Assembly: GCA_966095765.1 (NCBI GenBank)
Contig: CBHTSZ010000002.1
Span: 1-64,000, forward strand
Reading direction: 5' to 3'
Source of the DNA: CBHTSZ01 sp966095765
GTDB taxonomy: Bacteria; Patescibacteriota; Saccharimonadia; Saccharimonadales; Saccharimonadaceae
Length of the DNA stretch: 64,000 bases
The notes under the pieces were generated by a model, which saw only the letters and a list, made by a program, of their open reading frames with translations, made no database searches and had not been told where the DNA came from. How positions within the stretch are numbered: position 1 is the first letter of the stretch; the number at the start of each line of letters is the position of its first letter. Of the stretch, positions 1 through 8,532 are shown in pieces. Both the position numbers and the translations under genes were made by a program.

Positions 1-142
1 TACCAGCCCACTTGTCCTGGCAGGCTTGCTGCTGGGCGCGAGTGAGGGCTTGGGCGGTGTCGGATGGTCCGAAGGCGACAATAGATACACCAAGTACAAT
101 GGCGAGAGTTACGAGACTTCGGGATACTTTTATGATGTTCAT
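1..142 (-). CDS. Secreted protein, N-terminal fragment (runs off window)
   Basis: Only the first 47 codons lie in the window; the gene continues past base 1. The start at 142 is preceded by a good ribosome site (GGAAAGAG). The product opens with a short basic stretch, a hydrophobic core (residues 9-24) and a polar region after GPSDTAQA, which is a typical Sec signal peptide. The mature part begins LTRAQQQACQDKW. The rest is unseen, so no function can be assigned. It is divergent from the gene at 304. Confidence 0.6.
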   Translation of the reverse strand, partial: MNIIKVSRSLVTLAIVLGVSIVAFGPSDTAQALTRAQQQACQDKWAG

Positions 143-241
143 TTTCAACTCTTTCCATAGAATATCCCATATCTAGCGTCGGTTTGCAATTTGCTTATGG
201 TCCAGCGTCCATTCTTGTCGCTGTAGAGAGTGCCTAGACCA

Positions 242-270
242 TTGACGTTATGGGTGTATGGTTATATGAT
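242..270 (+). promoter_or_regulatory. Sigma-70 type promoter
   Basis: A -35 TTGACG (242-247) and a -10 TATGAT (265-270) are separated by 17 bases. Transcription would start near 277, leaving a short leader with a GGAAGGA ribosome site before the ATG at 304. This shows that the in-frame ATG at 250 lies inside the promoter and is not the start. Confidence 0.75.
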
Positions 271-303
271 AGAGCGCTGCACATTTGGCGGCGGAAGGAA
301 TCT

Positions 304-726
304 ATGGAACACCCAAGCTCTCAATTTATTGATCGCGAACAGCGCGAACATATCGAGTTCTATCAGTCGTGGGTCAAGGACGTATTGCAGGGTAACATCG
401 CTGGCGTTGATGACTTGATCGCTCTACGGAACCGTTTTACGCTTGATACCTATGACCAGCGTGTAGCTTACGATATGGGTCTCGACACTGACATGCTCGA
501 GGTACTGCTTGAGGAAATAAACAGCAAAATAAAAGGCAGGATCCTTGAGACTACCGAAGAATTGCTGGGTTCCGTCTTTCACGCGAAGCTGTTTACTGTC
601 GGTGTCCAGACGGGCGAAGGGATACAGGTAGTCGAGAGTCTCGAGATTCGCGGAGACGGTATAGTGCCGGTTATCAACGGCGAACCGTACGAAGGTCCTA
701 TTAATGACGTGTTTTTTGACCGCTAA
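304..726 (+). CDS. Hypothetical protein, 140 aa
   Basis: I do not recognise this protein. It is soluble, with no signal peptide or membrane segment. The N-terminal half is helical and acidic; the C-terminal half looks beta-rich (KLFTVGVQTGEGIQVVESL). The ATG at 304 is chosen because GGAAGGA precedes it at good spacing and a consensus promoter lies at 242-270. It ends 44 bases before frr, whose own -10 box lies in that gap. Confidence 0.6.
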   Translation: MEHPSSQFIDREQREHIEFYQSWVKDVLQGNIAGVDDLIALRNRFTLDTYDQRVAYDMGLDTDMLEVLLEEINSKIKGRILETTEELLGSVFHAKLFTVGVQTGEGIQVVESLEIRGDGIVPVINGEPYEGPINDVFFDR

Positions 727-770
727 CCTCTGTTTTTGTTACAATGAAGTAACTACAGAAAGCGAGGACT

Positions 771-1325
771 ATGTTCGATACCAAACCCTATGAAGACAAG
801 ATGAACAGTGCGCTTGTTCACTTTGAAGAAGAGCTGAAAAAAGTACGTACTGGCCGTGCACACCCAGATATGCTCGACGGTATCGTCGTCGAAGCCTATG
901 GTTCACGCATGCCGCTTAACCAAGTTGCGAACATTACCGTACCTGAGCCACAGCTGCTCCAGGTGAGCCCCTTTGACCCAAGTAACATCCAAAGTATTGC
1001 CAAAGCGATCCGCGACGATCAATCACGTGGATTTAACCCAAGTGATGACGGTCGTATTGTTCGCGTGCCTGTACCGCCGCTCACCGAAGAGCGTCGCCGT
1101 GAGATGGTAAAGCAGCTCGGCGACAAAGTAGAGGAGTGCCGTATCGCGATGCGCCAGGTCCGTCAGGACGCATTCAAAGACGCGAAGCGCCGCAAAGAAG
1201 CCAAGGAGTTGTCTGAGAACGACGTTGCTCGGATCGAAAAAGAAGTTGACAAGCTGATGGCCGACTTCCAGGTCAAGATCGAAGAGATTTTCAAGACCAA
1301 AGAAAAAGAAGTAATGACGGTTTAG
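771..1325 (+). CDS. frr: Ribosome recycling factor
   Basis: At 184 aa it matches the usual length of RRF, which splits post-termination ribosomes together with EF-G. Family features are clear: HFEEELKKVRTGRAHPDML near the N-terminus, PVPPLTEERRREMVKQ in the middle, and the long basic helices of the three-helix bundle at the C-terminus. An extended -10 (TGTTACAAT, ending 745) and a GCGAGG site precede the ATG. It is followed six bases later by uppS, the usual bacterial partner. Confidence 0.97.
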   Translation: MFDTKPYEDKMNSALVHFEEELKKVRTGRAHPDMLDGIVVEAYGSRMPLNQVANITVPEPQLLQVSPFDPSNIQSIAKAIRDDQSRGFNPSDDGRIVRVPVPPLTEERRREMVKQLGDKVEECRIAMRQVRQDAFKDAKRRKEAKELSENDVARIEKEVDKLMADFQVKIEEIFKTKEKEVMTV

Positions 1326-1331
1326 GTTGGC

Positions 1332-2042
1332 ATGTCTGCGCATGACCACCCTGAAGCGTTAAAAGTACCTCGGCATATCGGTTACATCCTCGACGGCAAT
1401 CGCCGTTGGGCGAAGAAACACGGTTTGCCAACCTATGAAGGTCACCTAGCTGGCTATAACGCACTCAAAGATATTATCGAGGCTAGTTCCGATGCAGGTG
1501 TTGAGTACGTCTCGTTCTACACCTGGTCGACCGAGAACTGGAGTCGAGCCGAGACCGAGGTGCGCGGCATCATGAAGTTGATCCGCCGCCTCTTTAAAGT
1601 CGACATCAAGCAACTCGTCAAAGATGACTTCAAACTTGTTGTGCTCGGCGGCCGGGACCGCTTACCCGACGACATTAACCAAATGATCGATGAGGCCGAA
1701 GAGGCATCCAAAGACGGTAAGCGGGCAACGCTTGCGATGTGCTTTAACTATGGCGGCCAGCAAGAGATTGTTCGTGCGGCGCAGCGTATTGCCGAGGCCG
1801 GGCTTGATCCTGAGACGGTGACTGCTGAAGTTTTCGAGCAATACCTGGATCACCCGGATATTCCTCCGTGCGACATCGTAGTGCGGACCAGTGGTGAGCA
1901 GCGTCTCAGCAACTTTATGTTGTGGAGGAGTGCCTATAGTGAGTTTCTGTTTCTCGACAAGCTGTGGCCTGATATGCGCCCCAATGACGTAAGTGATATC
2001 ATAAAAGAATATAATCGCCGACACCGTAGGTTTGGAGGGTAA
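1332..2042 (+). CDS. uppS: Isoprenyl transferase (undecaprenyl diphosphate synthase family)
   Basis: This 236-aa cis-prenyltransferase condenses isopentenyl diphosphate onto an allylic primer to build the lipid carrier for peptidoglycan and glycans. The catalytic block DGNRRWAKK starts at Asp21. The later family motifs VRTSGEQRLSNFMLW and YSEF are present. It lies between frr and rseP, but the cdsA and dxr genes common at this locus are absent. The isoprenoid precursors are presumably imported or obtained from a host. Confidence 0.96.
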   Translation: MSAHDHPEALKVPRHIGYILDGNRRWAKKHGLPTYEGHLAGYNALKDIIEASSDAGVEYVSFYTWSTENWSRAETEVRGIMKLIRRLFKVDIKQLVKDDFKLVVLGGRDRLPDDINQMIDEAEEASKDGKRATLAMCFNYGGQQEIVRAAQRIAEAGLDPETVTAEVFEQYLDHPDIPPCDIVVRTSGEQRLSNFMLWRSAYSEFLFLDKLWPDMRPNDVSDIIKEYNRRHRRFGG

Positions 2043-2050
2043 ACAACGAA

Positions 2051-3211
2051 ATGCTTGAGGGTCTAAACTTTATTTTTTCTGTGCTAGTAGGACTGTTCCT
2101 GCTTGTGCTTCTCGTCGTACTGCACGAACTTGGTCACGCCATCGCGGCACGTCGTAATGGCGTTGTTGTCGAGGAGTTCGGCGTCGGCTTTCCGCCGCGA
2201 GCCTGGGCTCGCAAGCTGCGGAACGGTGTGCTCTTTACGCTCAACTGGTTGCCGCTAGGTGGGTATGTGAAGCTCCAGGGCGAGCACGATGCTGCAAATA
2301 AAAAGGGTGATTACGGTGCGGCAAGTCTCTGGGCAAAGACAAAGATCTTGCTAGCTGGTGTTTTTATCAACTGGATTACAGCCGTCATCCTCTTTACTGG
2401 CCTCGCGCTCGTTGGTCTACCCAAGGTTATCGACAACCAATTTACGGTGAGAAGCGATACGACCGAGATTCGAAAACCTGTTACGATCGTGGCGGTTACT
2501 GATGGCTCACCGGCTGGCGAGGCGGGTCTCAAAGCAGGCGATCAAATCGTTCGGTTTGCCGGGCAACGCCTAGAGGAGCCGAGTGACCTCAGCAATCTCA
2601 CGAAGCAGTACAAGGGAAGTACGGTTGAGGTTATTTATAACCGTGACGGTACCGAGGTTATCAAGCGCCTAACCTTGCGTGCAGAAAACAAAAACCAACA
2701 AGGCTATCTCGGAGTGAGCGCTGACCAACGGACAACCTATCGCTCTACATGGTCAGCGCCGATCGTCGGTGTTGCGCTCACCGGGCAAATCACGGGCGTG
2801 ACCTTGCAAGGTCTAGGTGATATGGTTGGCAAATTTGCTACCGGTGTTGTTGACAAGCTCAATCCGTCAAAAGATTCACAGGCACGTGCAGACGAAAAGC
2901 TCGGAGAAGTAGGGAGTGGCGTCGCTGGTCCAATTGCGATCCTTGGCATCCTGTTCCCATCGGCCCGTGAAGCAGGTCTCAGTGCTCTCGTCTTTATGAC
3001 GGCACTTATCTCACTCGCTCTCGCTATCATGAACATTCTGCCGATCCCAGCACTCGACGGTGGTCGTTGGTTCGTGACAGTGTTGTTTCGGGTACTCAAA
3101 AAACCGCTCACCAAAGAACTCGAAGAAAAGATTCATGGCACCGGTTTTATGGTGCTCATGGGACTTTTCGTTCTCGTAACCATAGCGGATATAACTAAAT
3201 TTGGCCGCTAA
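2051..3211 (+). CDS. rseP: Site-2 zinc metalloprotease, RseP/RasP type
   Basis: This 386-aa membrane protease cleaves membrane-bound substrates such as anti-sigma factors or signal-peptide remnants. The zinc motif HELGH is at residues 25-29 in the first membrane segment. A PDZ domain follows at about 135-210 (GSPAGEAGLKAGDQIV). The second active-site motif (NILPIPALDGGRW) is near 328-340 in the C-terminal membrane segment. The start is nine bases after uppS. The end overlaps the next gene by 11 bases, suggesting translational coupling. Confidence 0.95.
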   Translation: MLEGLNFIFSVLVGLFLLVLLVVLHELGHAIAARRNGVVVEEFGVGFPPRAWARKLRNGVLFTLNWLPLGGYVKLQGEHDAANKKGDYGAASLWAKTKILLAGVFINWITAVILFTGLALVGLPKVIDNQFTVRSDTTEIRKPVTIVAVTDGSPAGEAGLKAGDQIVRFAGQRLEEPSDLSNLTKQYKGSTVEVIYNRDGTEVIKRLTLRAENKNQQGYLGVSADQRTTYRSTWSAPIVGVALTGQITGVTLQGLGDMVGKFATGVVDKLNPSKDSQARADEKLGEVGSGVAGPIAILGILFPSAREAGLSALVFMTALISLALAIMNILPIPALDGGRWFVTVLFRVLKKPLTKELEEKIHGTGFMVLMGLFVLVTIADITKFGR

Positions 3212-3941
3212 ATTGCGTCACCTCGTAAAGGGGTTGCTTACGATAGTCGGAGAGTCTACGTGGGTGTTGCTCAGTTTCTTTGTGGTTGTCATCGTAGTCT
3301 TTGGAGTAGTCGTGTCACATATTCCGATACTCGAACACCTTTTTGAGTCAACGACGGGCCAGCTGCTTGCCGGCGGGATCGTGTACGCGCTCGTGCTACT
3401 TCTCGTCATCTTGCCCATATGGGCTATGCGGAAGTTTCCGTATGTTCTCAAAGTGCTTGGTGTTACGAAAAAACCAACTCGGGAGATCTTGTGGCTGCCA
3501 GTATTTACATGGGTAGCCTATATGGGGGCAACGATCATTGCAGCCATGGTGGCGAGCCTTGCTCCGTGGATTGATATGGACCAGGTACAAGAGACCGGTT
3601 TCCAGGACCTGGGGTTGCCGGTTGAATACGCTCTCGCGTTTATCGCACTGGTCATCTTGCCGCCGATAGCTGAGGAGCTGTTGTTTCGTGGTTATCTCTT
3701 TGGCCGTCTCAGGGAAAAGTTTGGCTTTTGGTCGAGCGCTCTCGTTGTCAGTGTGGTCTTCGGTATTGTACATATGCAGTGGAACGTCGGTGTCGATGTC
3801 GCGGTGCTCAGCATGTTCCTTTGCTACTTGCGGGAGCGAACAGGGTCGATATGGGCCAGTATAGTACTTCATGCGCTCAAGAACAGCGTCGCGTACTTTT
3901 TGTTGTTTGTCGCGCCGCTTATAGGCATGAACATTAGCTAA
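3201..3941 (+). CDS. CPBP family intramembrane metalloprotease
   Basis: A 246-aa polytopic membrane protein with the CPBP (Abi/CAAX-protease-like) motifs: EELLFRGYLFGRL with Glu158, Glu159 and Arg163, and the downstream His191 (VHMQW). These residues form the likely metal site. The start is TTG at 3201, overlapping rseP; no ATG gives a comparable N-terminus, and an internal TTG at 3213 is an alternative. It sits where cdsA/dxr are found in other bacteria. The substrate is unknown; family members process prenylated proteins or bacteriocin-like peptides. Confidence 0.85.
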   Translation: MAAKLRHLVKGLLTIVGESTWVLLSFFVVVIVVFGVVVSHIPILEHLFESTTGQLLAGGIVYALVLLLVILPIWAMRKFPYVLKVLGVTKKPTREILWLPVFTWVAYMGATIIAAMVASLAPWIDMDQVQETGFQDLGLPVEYALAFIALVILPPIAEELLFRGYLFGRLREKFGFWSSALVVSVVFGIVHMQWNVGVDVAVLSMFLCYLRERTGSIWASIVLHALKNSVAYFLLFVAPLIGMNIS

Positions 3942-3965
3942 CACCTGATACAATGGGGGAGAATT

Positions 3966-5210
3966 ATGCGAGTATCTGAAGTATTTACCAAAACCAGCAA
4001 AACAGCACCTGCTGATGAAGTCGCCAAAAACGCTCAACTACTGATCCGTGCCGGCTTTGTTTACAAAGAAATGGCCGGTGTATATGCCTACTTGCCGTAC
4101 GGTCTTCGGGTGATTGAAAAGATCAAGCAGATCGTTCGCGAAGAAATGAACACTATTCGTTCAAACGAACTCATCATGACCGGCTTGCAACGCAAAGATG
4201 TCTGGGATAAGACAGGTCGCTGGAGTGACGAAGTCGTCGATGTTTGGTTCAAGACCAAACTTCAGGACGAAACAGAGCTTGGGCTCGGTTGGAGCCACGA
4301 AGAGCCGATCGTTGAGATGTTGAAAAATTACGTTCACAGCTATAAAGATCTGCCGATAAGTTTGTACCAATTCCAAACCAAGATGCGCAATGAGCTGCGT
4401 GCGAAGAGCGGAATCATGCGTGGCCGTGAGTTTGTCATGAAGGACATGTACTCGTTCCACGATAGCAGTGAGGCACTCGATGTTTACTACAACGAGACGA
4501 TTGAGGCTTACAAACGTGTCTATGAGCGCCTGGGTATCGGCGAAGACACCTACGTCACATTTGCATCTGGCGGGGCGTTTACTAAGTTTAGCCATGAGTT
4601 CCAGACGATCTGTGATGCCGGTGAGGATGTCATCTATTTGCACCGCGAGAAAAACATCGCGGTTAACGAAGAAGTCATTGATGATGCCGTCAAAGAACTT
4701 GGCATTGCCCGTGAAGAACTCGAAAAGGTGAAAACTGCTGAGGTAGGAAATATCTTTAACTTCGGCGCCCAAAAGACCGATGAGATGGGGCTTAAGTTCA
4801 CAAATCGTGATGGACAGCCGGATTCTATTTACATGGGTAGCTATGGCATCGGTATCACACGCGCTATGGGCGTGATTGTCGAGAAGTTCGCAGATGACAA
4901 GGGTCTTGTTTGGCCTGAAGCAGTTGCACCGTATCGCGTCTACCTTGCGACTATCGGTGAGGTGTCTGAACAGGTCGAAGCGCTTTATGCCGAGTTAGAA
5001 GACAAGGGTGTTGAGGTACTCTATGATGACCGCGACGTTCGTCCCGGAGAGAAGTTCGCTGACGCTGATCTGCTCGGTATCCCGCACCGTGTCGTACTCA
5101 GTCCAAAGCTCATCGAACAGGGTAGTTTCGAGTACAAGGCTCGCACGAGCGAGGAAGTCTCTATCTTGACGAAAGAGGACCTGCTTGCTATACTCTTGGC
5201 AGCTGAATAA
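3966..5210 (+). CDS. proS: Prolyl-tRNA synthetase, short form without editing domain
   Basis: This class II synthetase charges tRNA-Pro. At 414 aa it is much shorter than the roughly 570-aa bacterial form. Motif 2 (FRNELRAKSGIMRGREF) is followed by a short linker where the INS editing domain normally sits. Motif 3 is GSYGIGITRAMG, and the C-terminal anticodon-binding domain is complete (VLYDDRDVRPGEKFADADL). A TACAAT -10 and a GGGGGAG ribosome site precede the ATG. Ala-tRNA-Pro editing must come from a separate enzyme or be absent. Confidence 0.96.
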   Translation: MRVSEVFTKTSKTAPADEVAKNAQLLIRAGFVYKEMAGVYAYLPYGLRVIEKIKQIVREEMNTIRSNELIMTGLQRKDVWDKTGRWSDEVVDVWFKTKLQDETELGLGWSHEEPIVEMLKNYVHSYKDLPISLYQFQTKMRNELRAKSGIMRGREFVMKDMYSFHDSSEALDVYYNETIEAYKRVYERLGIGEDTYVTFASGGAFTKFSHEFQTICDAGEDVIYLHREKNIAVNEEVIDDAVKELGIAREELEKVKTAEVGNIFNFGAQKTDEMGLKFTNRDGQPDSIYMGSYGIGITRAMGVIVEKFADDKGLVWPEAVAPYRVYLATIGEVSEQVEALYAELEDKGVEVLYDDRDVRPGEKFADADLLGIPHRVVLSPKLIEQGSFEYKARTSEEVSILTKEDLLAILLAAE

Positions 5211-5242
5211 GCGAGGGTAGGGTCTGAAACCGAATAAGTTAC

Positions 5243-5272
5243 GCGCACACATCTAAGGTGTGCGTTTAAATA
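5243..5272 (+). terminator. Hairpin between proS and greA
   Basis: A 7-bp stem (CGCACAC / GTGTGCG, 5244-5250 with 5258-5264) and a 7-base loop are followed by a weak TTTAAATAA tract. It may act as a partial terminator or processing site. Confidence 0.4.
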
Positions 5273-5296
5273 ACAGAGAATTAAAGGACAGCTATC

Positions 5297-5749
5297 ATGA
5301 AGAAACAATATCATTTGACTCCTGAGGGTAAAACCGAACTTGAAACCGAACTTGCTGAGCTGATTGCAAAGCGCAGTGAAATCGCTGAAAAGATTGCAAA
5401 CGCTCGTGACTACGGAGACCTCAGTGAAAACGCCGAGTACGATGCTGCGCGTGAAGAACAGGCTATGCTGGAAACTCGTATCGCCGAGCTCGAGGACATC
5501 CTCAAGAACGCTGACATCATCAAGCCGACCAAATCAAGCACGATCAAGGTTGGTAGTACTGTTCACCTCGAGAACGGCAAAAAGGTCGTCTACAAGGTCG
5601 TCGGTCCTGTCGAGGCTGATCCACTCGAGGGTAAGATCAGCAACGAGTCACCGATCGGTGCTGCACTGATGGGCAAAAAGGTAGGTGACACCGTTACTAT
5701 CACGACGCCAAAAGGCCAGGTCGTTTACAACGTCGAAGCCGTTGCCTAA
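5297..5749 (+). CDS. greA: Transcription elongation factor GreA
   Basis: This 150-aa protein rescues backtracked RNA polymerase by stimulating transcript cleavage. The N-terminal coiled coil contains the characteristic acidic tip segment (ARDYGDLSENAEYDAAREEQ). The C-terminal FKBP-like domain ends VYNVEAV. The hallmark GKISNESPIGAALMGKKVGD is present. It is slightly shorter than E. coli GreA (158 aa). A GGACAG site precedes the ATG. A strong terminator follows, so it can be a separate transcription unit. Confidence 0.97.
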   Translation: MKKQYHLTPEGKTELETELAELIAKRSEIAEKIANARDYGDLSENAEYDAAREEQAMLETRIAELEDILKNADIIKPTKSSTIKVGSTVHLENGKKVVYKVVGPVEADPLEGKISNESPIGAALMGKKVGDTVTITTPKGQVVYNVEAVA

Positions 5750-5767
5750 GACCTAGGCGTTGGTTCT

Positions 5768-5804
5768 ACGAAAAACGCGTTCCATATAGGGGCGCGTTTT
5801 TCGT
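5768..5804 (+). terminator. Intrinsic terminator after greA
   Basis: A 12-bp perfect stem (ACGAAAAACGCG / CGCGTTTTTCGT) with a 13-base loop. The T-run lies within the right arm, and the matching A-run makes it plausible in both directions. Confidence 0.75.
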
Positions 5805-5830
5805 TCCACCTCTGGTATACTGGAGGTCAT

Positions 5831-7339
5831 ATGGCAACACTCAAAGAACTTCGCGACGAGCGATTACGCAAACTGGAAGAGCTTCGTACGCTCGGTATTA
5901 ACCCATACCCAGCCCAGGCTCACCGTACCCATGACACGAAACAGGTTGTTGAGGGTTTTTCTGAGCTGGAAAATCAAGAAGTCACCGTCGCGGGTCGCGT
6001 GACTGGTATCCGCAAATTCGGACAGCTCGCTTTTATCGTATTGCGTGACATGAGTGGGCAGGTACAGCTGTTCATGAAGAGTGACACCGTTGAGCCGTTG
6101 AAGGCTGAAGACAGCCAAGTTGGCATGAGTGAGCTGCCACTGCTCGACACCGGTGATTTCATCGAGGCAACTGGTCCGGTCATCAAGACTAAGACCGGAG
6201 AGATATCGGTCGACGTGCGCCGTCTACGCCTACTGACGAAGAGCCTTCGCCCAATGCCAACCGCTCAGGACGGCTTTACAAACAAAGAGGAGCGCATGCG
6301 CCGCCGCTACGTTGATATGAACGTTAACCTCGACGTACGTGAGCGGTTCATCCGGCGCAGTAAGTTTTGGCAAGCGACCCGTGACTTTATGAACCAGCGT
6401 GGCTTCTATGAGGTCAATGTGCCGGTTCTCGAACACACGACCGGTGGTGCTGATGCCAACCCATTCGTGACGCATATGGACGCGCTCGACAACGACTTTT
6501 ATCTTCGTATCTCGCACGAACTTCCACTCAAGCGCCTGCTCGGCGCCGGTTTTGAAAAGGTGTATGACATCGGACCCCGATTCCGCAACGAGAACTATAG
6601 CGATGAACACCTTCCTGAGCACGTTGCGATGGAGTGGTACTGGGCATATGCCGACTGGCGCGATGGCATGCAGTTCATGACTGAAATGTACCGCCATGTC
6701 CTCAAAGAAACATTCGGAACGCTCCAGTTCAAGCTGGGTGAGTTTGAAGTTGATCTTGAAAAAGAGTGGGAAGAGTGGGACTATGCGACCGTTATCAAAG
6801 ATCGCTACGGCATCGATCCTTTCAACACGACGATCGAGGAAGTCAAAAAAGCGCTCAAAGACAACAAACTCGAAGTAGAGAAGACCGAAAACTTGGCTCG
6901 CGGTATCGACAAGCTCTGGAAGAACATCCGCAAAGACGTTGCCGGTCCTGTCTGGCTCGTGAACACGCCGCTGTTCATCAGCCCGCTTTCAAAAGCTAAC
7001 CCAGACCGTCCAGAGACCGTCCAGCGTTTTCAGCCGGTTATCGCAGGCTCTGAGCTCGGTAATGGCTTCTCTGAGCTTAACGATCCTCTTGACCAGTACC
7101 AGCGCTTCGTCGAACAGCAGAATATGCGGGATGCTGGCGACGAAGAGGCGATGATGCTCGATATCGACTTCGTTGAGATGCTCGAGTACGGTATGCCGCC
7201 AGCCTGTGGCTGGGGCTACTCTGAGCGTGTCTTCTGGATCTTCGAAGGTGTTACCGCGCGCGAAGGCGTGCCGTTCCCTCAGCTTCGTCACGAGGTTGAT
7301 GAAGTGACGAGGGCTTTGTATCCTGAAGCGAAATTGTAG
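5831..7339 (+). CDS. lysS: Lysyl-tRNA synthetase, class II
   Basis: At 502 aa it has the normal length. The N-terminal OB-fold anticodon domain spans about 50-150 (VAGRVTGIRKFG). The catalytic core carries motif 2 (GPRFRNENYSDEHLPEH) and ends with the motif 3 region near the C-terminus. A TATACT box at 5816-5821 sits only nine bases before the ATG, with GGAGG between them, so the leader is at most a few bases. DUF427 follows nine bases downstream. Confidence 0.97.
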   Translation: MATLKELRDERLRKLEELRTLGINPYPAQAHRTHDTKQVVEGFSELENQEVTVAGRVTGIRKFGQLAFIVLRDMSGQVQLFMKSDTVEPLKAEDSQVGMSELPLLDTGDFIEATGPVIKTKTGEISVDVRRLRLLTKSLRPMPTAQDGFTNKEERMRRRYVDMNVNLDVRERFIRRSKFWQATRDFMNQRGFYEVNVPVLEHTTGGADANPFVTHMDALDNDFYLRISHELPLKRLLGAGFEKVYDIGPRFRNENYSDEHLPEHVAMEWYWAYADWRDGMQFMTEMYRHVLKETFGTLQFKLGEFEVDLEKEWEEWDYATVIKDRYGIDPFNTTIEEVKKALKDNKLEVEKTENLARGIDKLWKNIRKDVAGPVWLVNTPLFISPLSKANPDRPETVQRFQPVIAGSELGNGFSELNDPLDQYQRFVEQQNMRDAGDEEAMMLDIDFVEMLEYGMPPACGWGYSERVFWIFEGVTAREGVPFPQLRHEVDEVTRALYPEAKL

Positions 7340-7348
7340 ACAGTACCT

Positions 7349-7651
7349 ATGAAGGCAGTATGGAACGGCGCCGTTGTGGCCGAAGCTGACCAAAAAGATT
7401 TGATCCGTATCGAGGGAAATTGGTATTTTCCACCCGAATCCATAAAGCGTGAGTACTATACCGATAACGATCTCCATACTGAATGCTTCTGGAAGGGTAT
7501 AGCCAGTTATTATGATGTCATCGTAGGCGGTGAAGCGAACGAAGGTGCTGCCTGGTACTATCCTGAGCCAAAAGATAGTTCAATAGATCGTGTCGGTAGA
7601 GACTTTACGAACTATGTTGCGTTTTGGCGCGGAATCGAAGTCTCCGAGTAG
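7349..7651 (+). CDS. DUF427 family protein
   Basis: A 100-aa small soluble protein matching the DUF427 pattern: MKAVWNGAVVAEA at the start, WYFPPESI, a central CFWKGIASYYDV and AAWYYPEP followed by a WRGIEV ending. The family forms a compact beta-tent fold; its biochemical role is not established. It follows lysS closely and is probably co-transcribed. Confidence 0.85.
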   Translation: MKAVWNGAVVAEADQKDLIRIEGNWYFPPESIKREYYTDNDLHTECFWKGIASYYDVIVGGEANEGAAWYYPEPKDSSIDRVGRDFTNYVAFWRGIEVSE

Positions 7652-7694
7652 CGAACGCGGTATAATAGATCGTAGAAAACAAGGAGGTGCATTT

Positions 7695-7865
7695 ATGGGA
7701 CAAGCATTCGAATTTGACGGGCAGCTGTTTAATAACGAAGGCGAATTTCTCGATGCCCTCGCCCACGAATACAAGAGCGGCGACAAGGAGCTTGTCGTTG
7801 ACGTGCTCGAAACGTATGGCTACACACTAGCGGATCTGGGTGTTAGGCCCGGCGGTGAGGCTTAA
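7695..7865 (+). CDS. Small hypothetical protein, 56 aa
   Basis: A small acidic protein (MGQAFEFDGQLFNNEGEFL) with no recognisable domain. The start is fixed by AAGGAGGTG seven bases upstream of the ATG and by a TATAAT box at about 7661-7666. Its 3' end overlaps the convergent gene by 23 bases. Confidence 0.65.
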   Translation: MGQAFEFDGQLFNNEGEFLDALAHEYKSGDKELVVDVLETYGYTLADLGVRPGGEA

Positions 7866-8439
7866 GAGGGCCGATCTTGTGGTGATGGTGCCTTACGATT
7901 GCCAGTGAGCCTACTGCAACGGTCGCCGTTACAATAACAGCAACAACTTGTGGAGTTAGGAAGCTAGAGGGTATGTTTCCGAGGGCACCGATATCGATGT
8001 GCCATGGATCCGGCAAACCGAAAGCCCCCGACCTTACGGGCTCTTCTGATGTAGCGGTCGGAGGTAAGTCTGGTCGAGAAAGTTGCGCGGGAGTAAAGCA
8101 CGTGCCTGCGTCATCTCGTCGCATGCCTACAGGGATTTTCTCTTGAGCCCCATCTATGTTTTCACAGTAATCAGTCGCCGAACCAGCTGGTTCACATGCC
8201 GTCGTACAGGGTTCGACTGGGGGTGTTGGTGAAAAACAATTGCCGTTTTCAGCCTGCATGCCCTCGGGAATATCCTGCTGGTAGCCGGGTATATTTTTAC
8301 AGGCGTCGGGCGGTCCGATCTGGACAGTAATCTGGGTATCTGATGCAAATACGACGCTACCCCAGGTCCACAGTGAAACGATCCCAAAGGTTAGCAGGGA
8401 GACGATAGCGAAGTGATGATGGGCTCTAAGGTTTTTCAT
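7843..8439 (-). CDS. Secreted, C-terminally anchored protein with two Cys-bounded repeats
   Basis: A 198-aa protein with a signal peptide (1-32), two related modules (Cys47-Cys68 and Cys92-Cys114), a Pro/Thr-rich linker, a membrane segment at about 165-182 and a short cytoplasmic tail rich in His and Arg (HHHH at 184-187). Both modules follow C-x-N-I-x-G-x-Q-x3-I-P-x-G-M ... C, suggesting a disulfide-closed surface unit. I have the impression that such modules recur in CPR surface proteins, but no function is known to me. The 3' end overlaps the plus-strand 56-aa gene. Confidence 0.75.
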   Translation of the reverse strand: MKNLRAHHHFAIVSLLTFGIVSLWTWGSVVFASDTQITVQIGPPDACKNIPGYQQDIPEGMQAENGNCFSPTPPVEPCTTACEPAGSATDYCENIDGAQEKIPVGMRRDDAGTCFTPAQLSRPDLPPTATSEEPVRSGAFGLPDPWHIDIGALGNIPSSFLTPQVVAVIVTATVAVGSLAIVRHHHHKIGPLKPHRRA

Positions 8440-8520
8440 TTTTGTCTTTTTATGAGGCTATATTTATTGTAAAAGCTTCTACAGGTTTTAACAAGCGTAC
8501 TGATAGGGGCGGGGGTTTGC

Positions 8521-8526
8521 TATACT
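8521..8526 (+). promoter_or_regulatory. -10 box of a leaderless serS transcript
   Basis: TTTGCTATACT (extended -10) ends six bases before the ATG at 8533, which places the expected transcription start on the A of the start codon. No ribosome site is present. Confidence 0.65.
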
Positions 8527-8532
8527 AGCCAC

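Noticed and set aside
250..303. Upstream in-frame start for the 140-aa gene
   Set aside because: The extension covers a consensus promoter (TTGACG-17-TATGAT) and lacks a ribosome site, while the ATG at 304 has one.
4161..4772. 203-codon minus-strand open frame opposite proS
   Set aside because: It is a shadow of the proS reading frame with no ribosome site or recognisable domain. The same applies to other long frames opposite lysS, serS and the surface genes.
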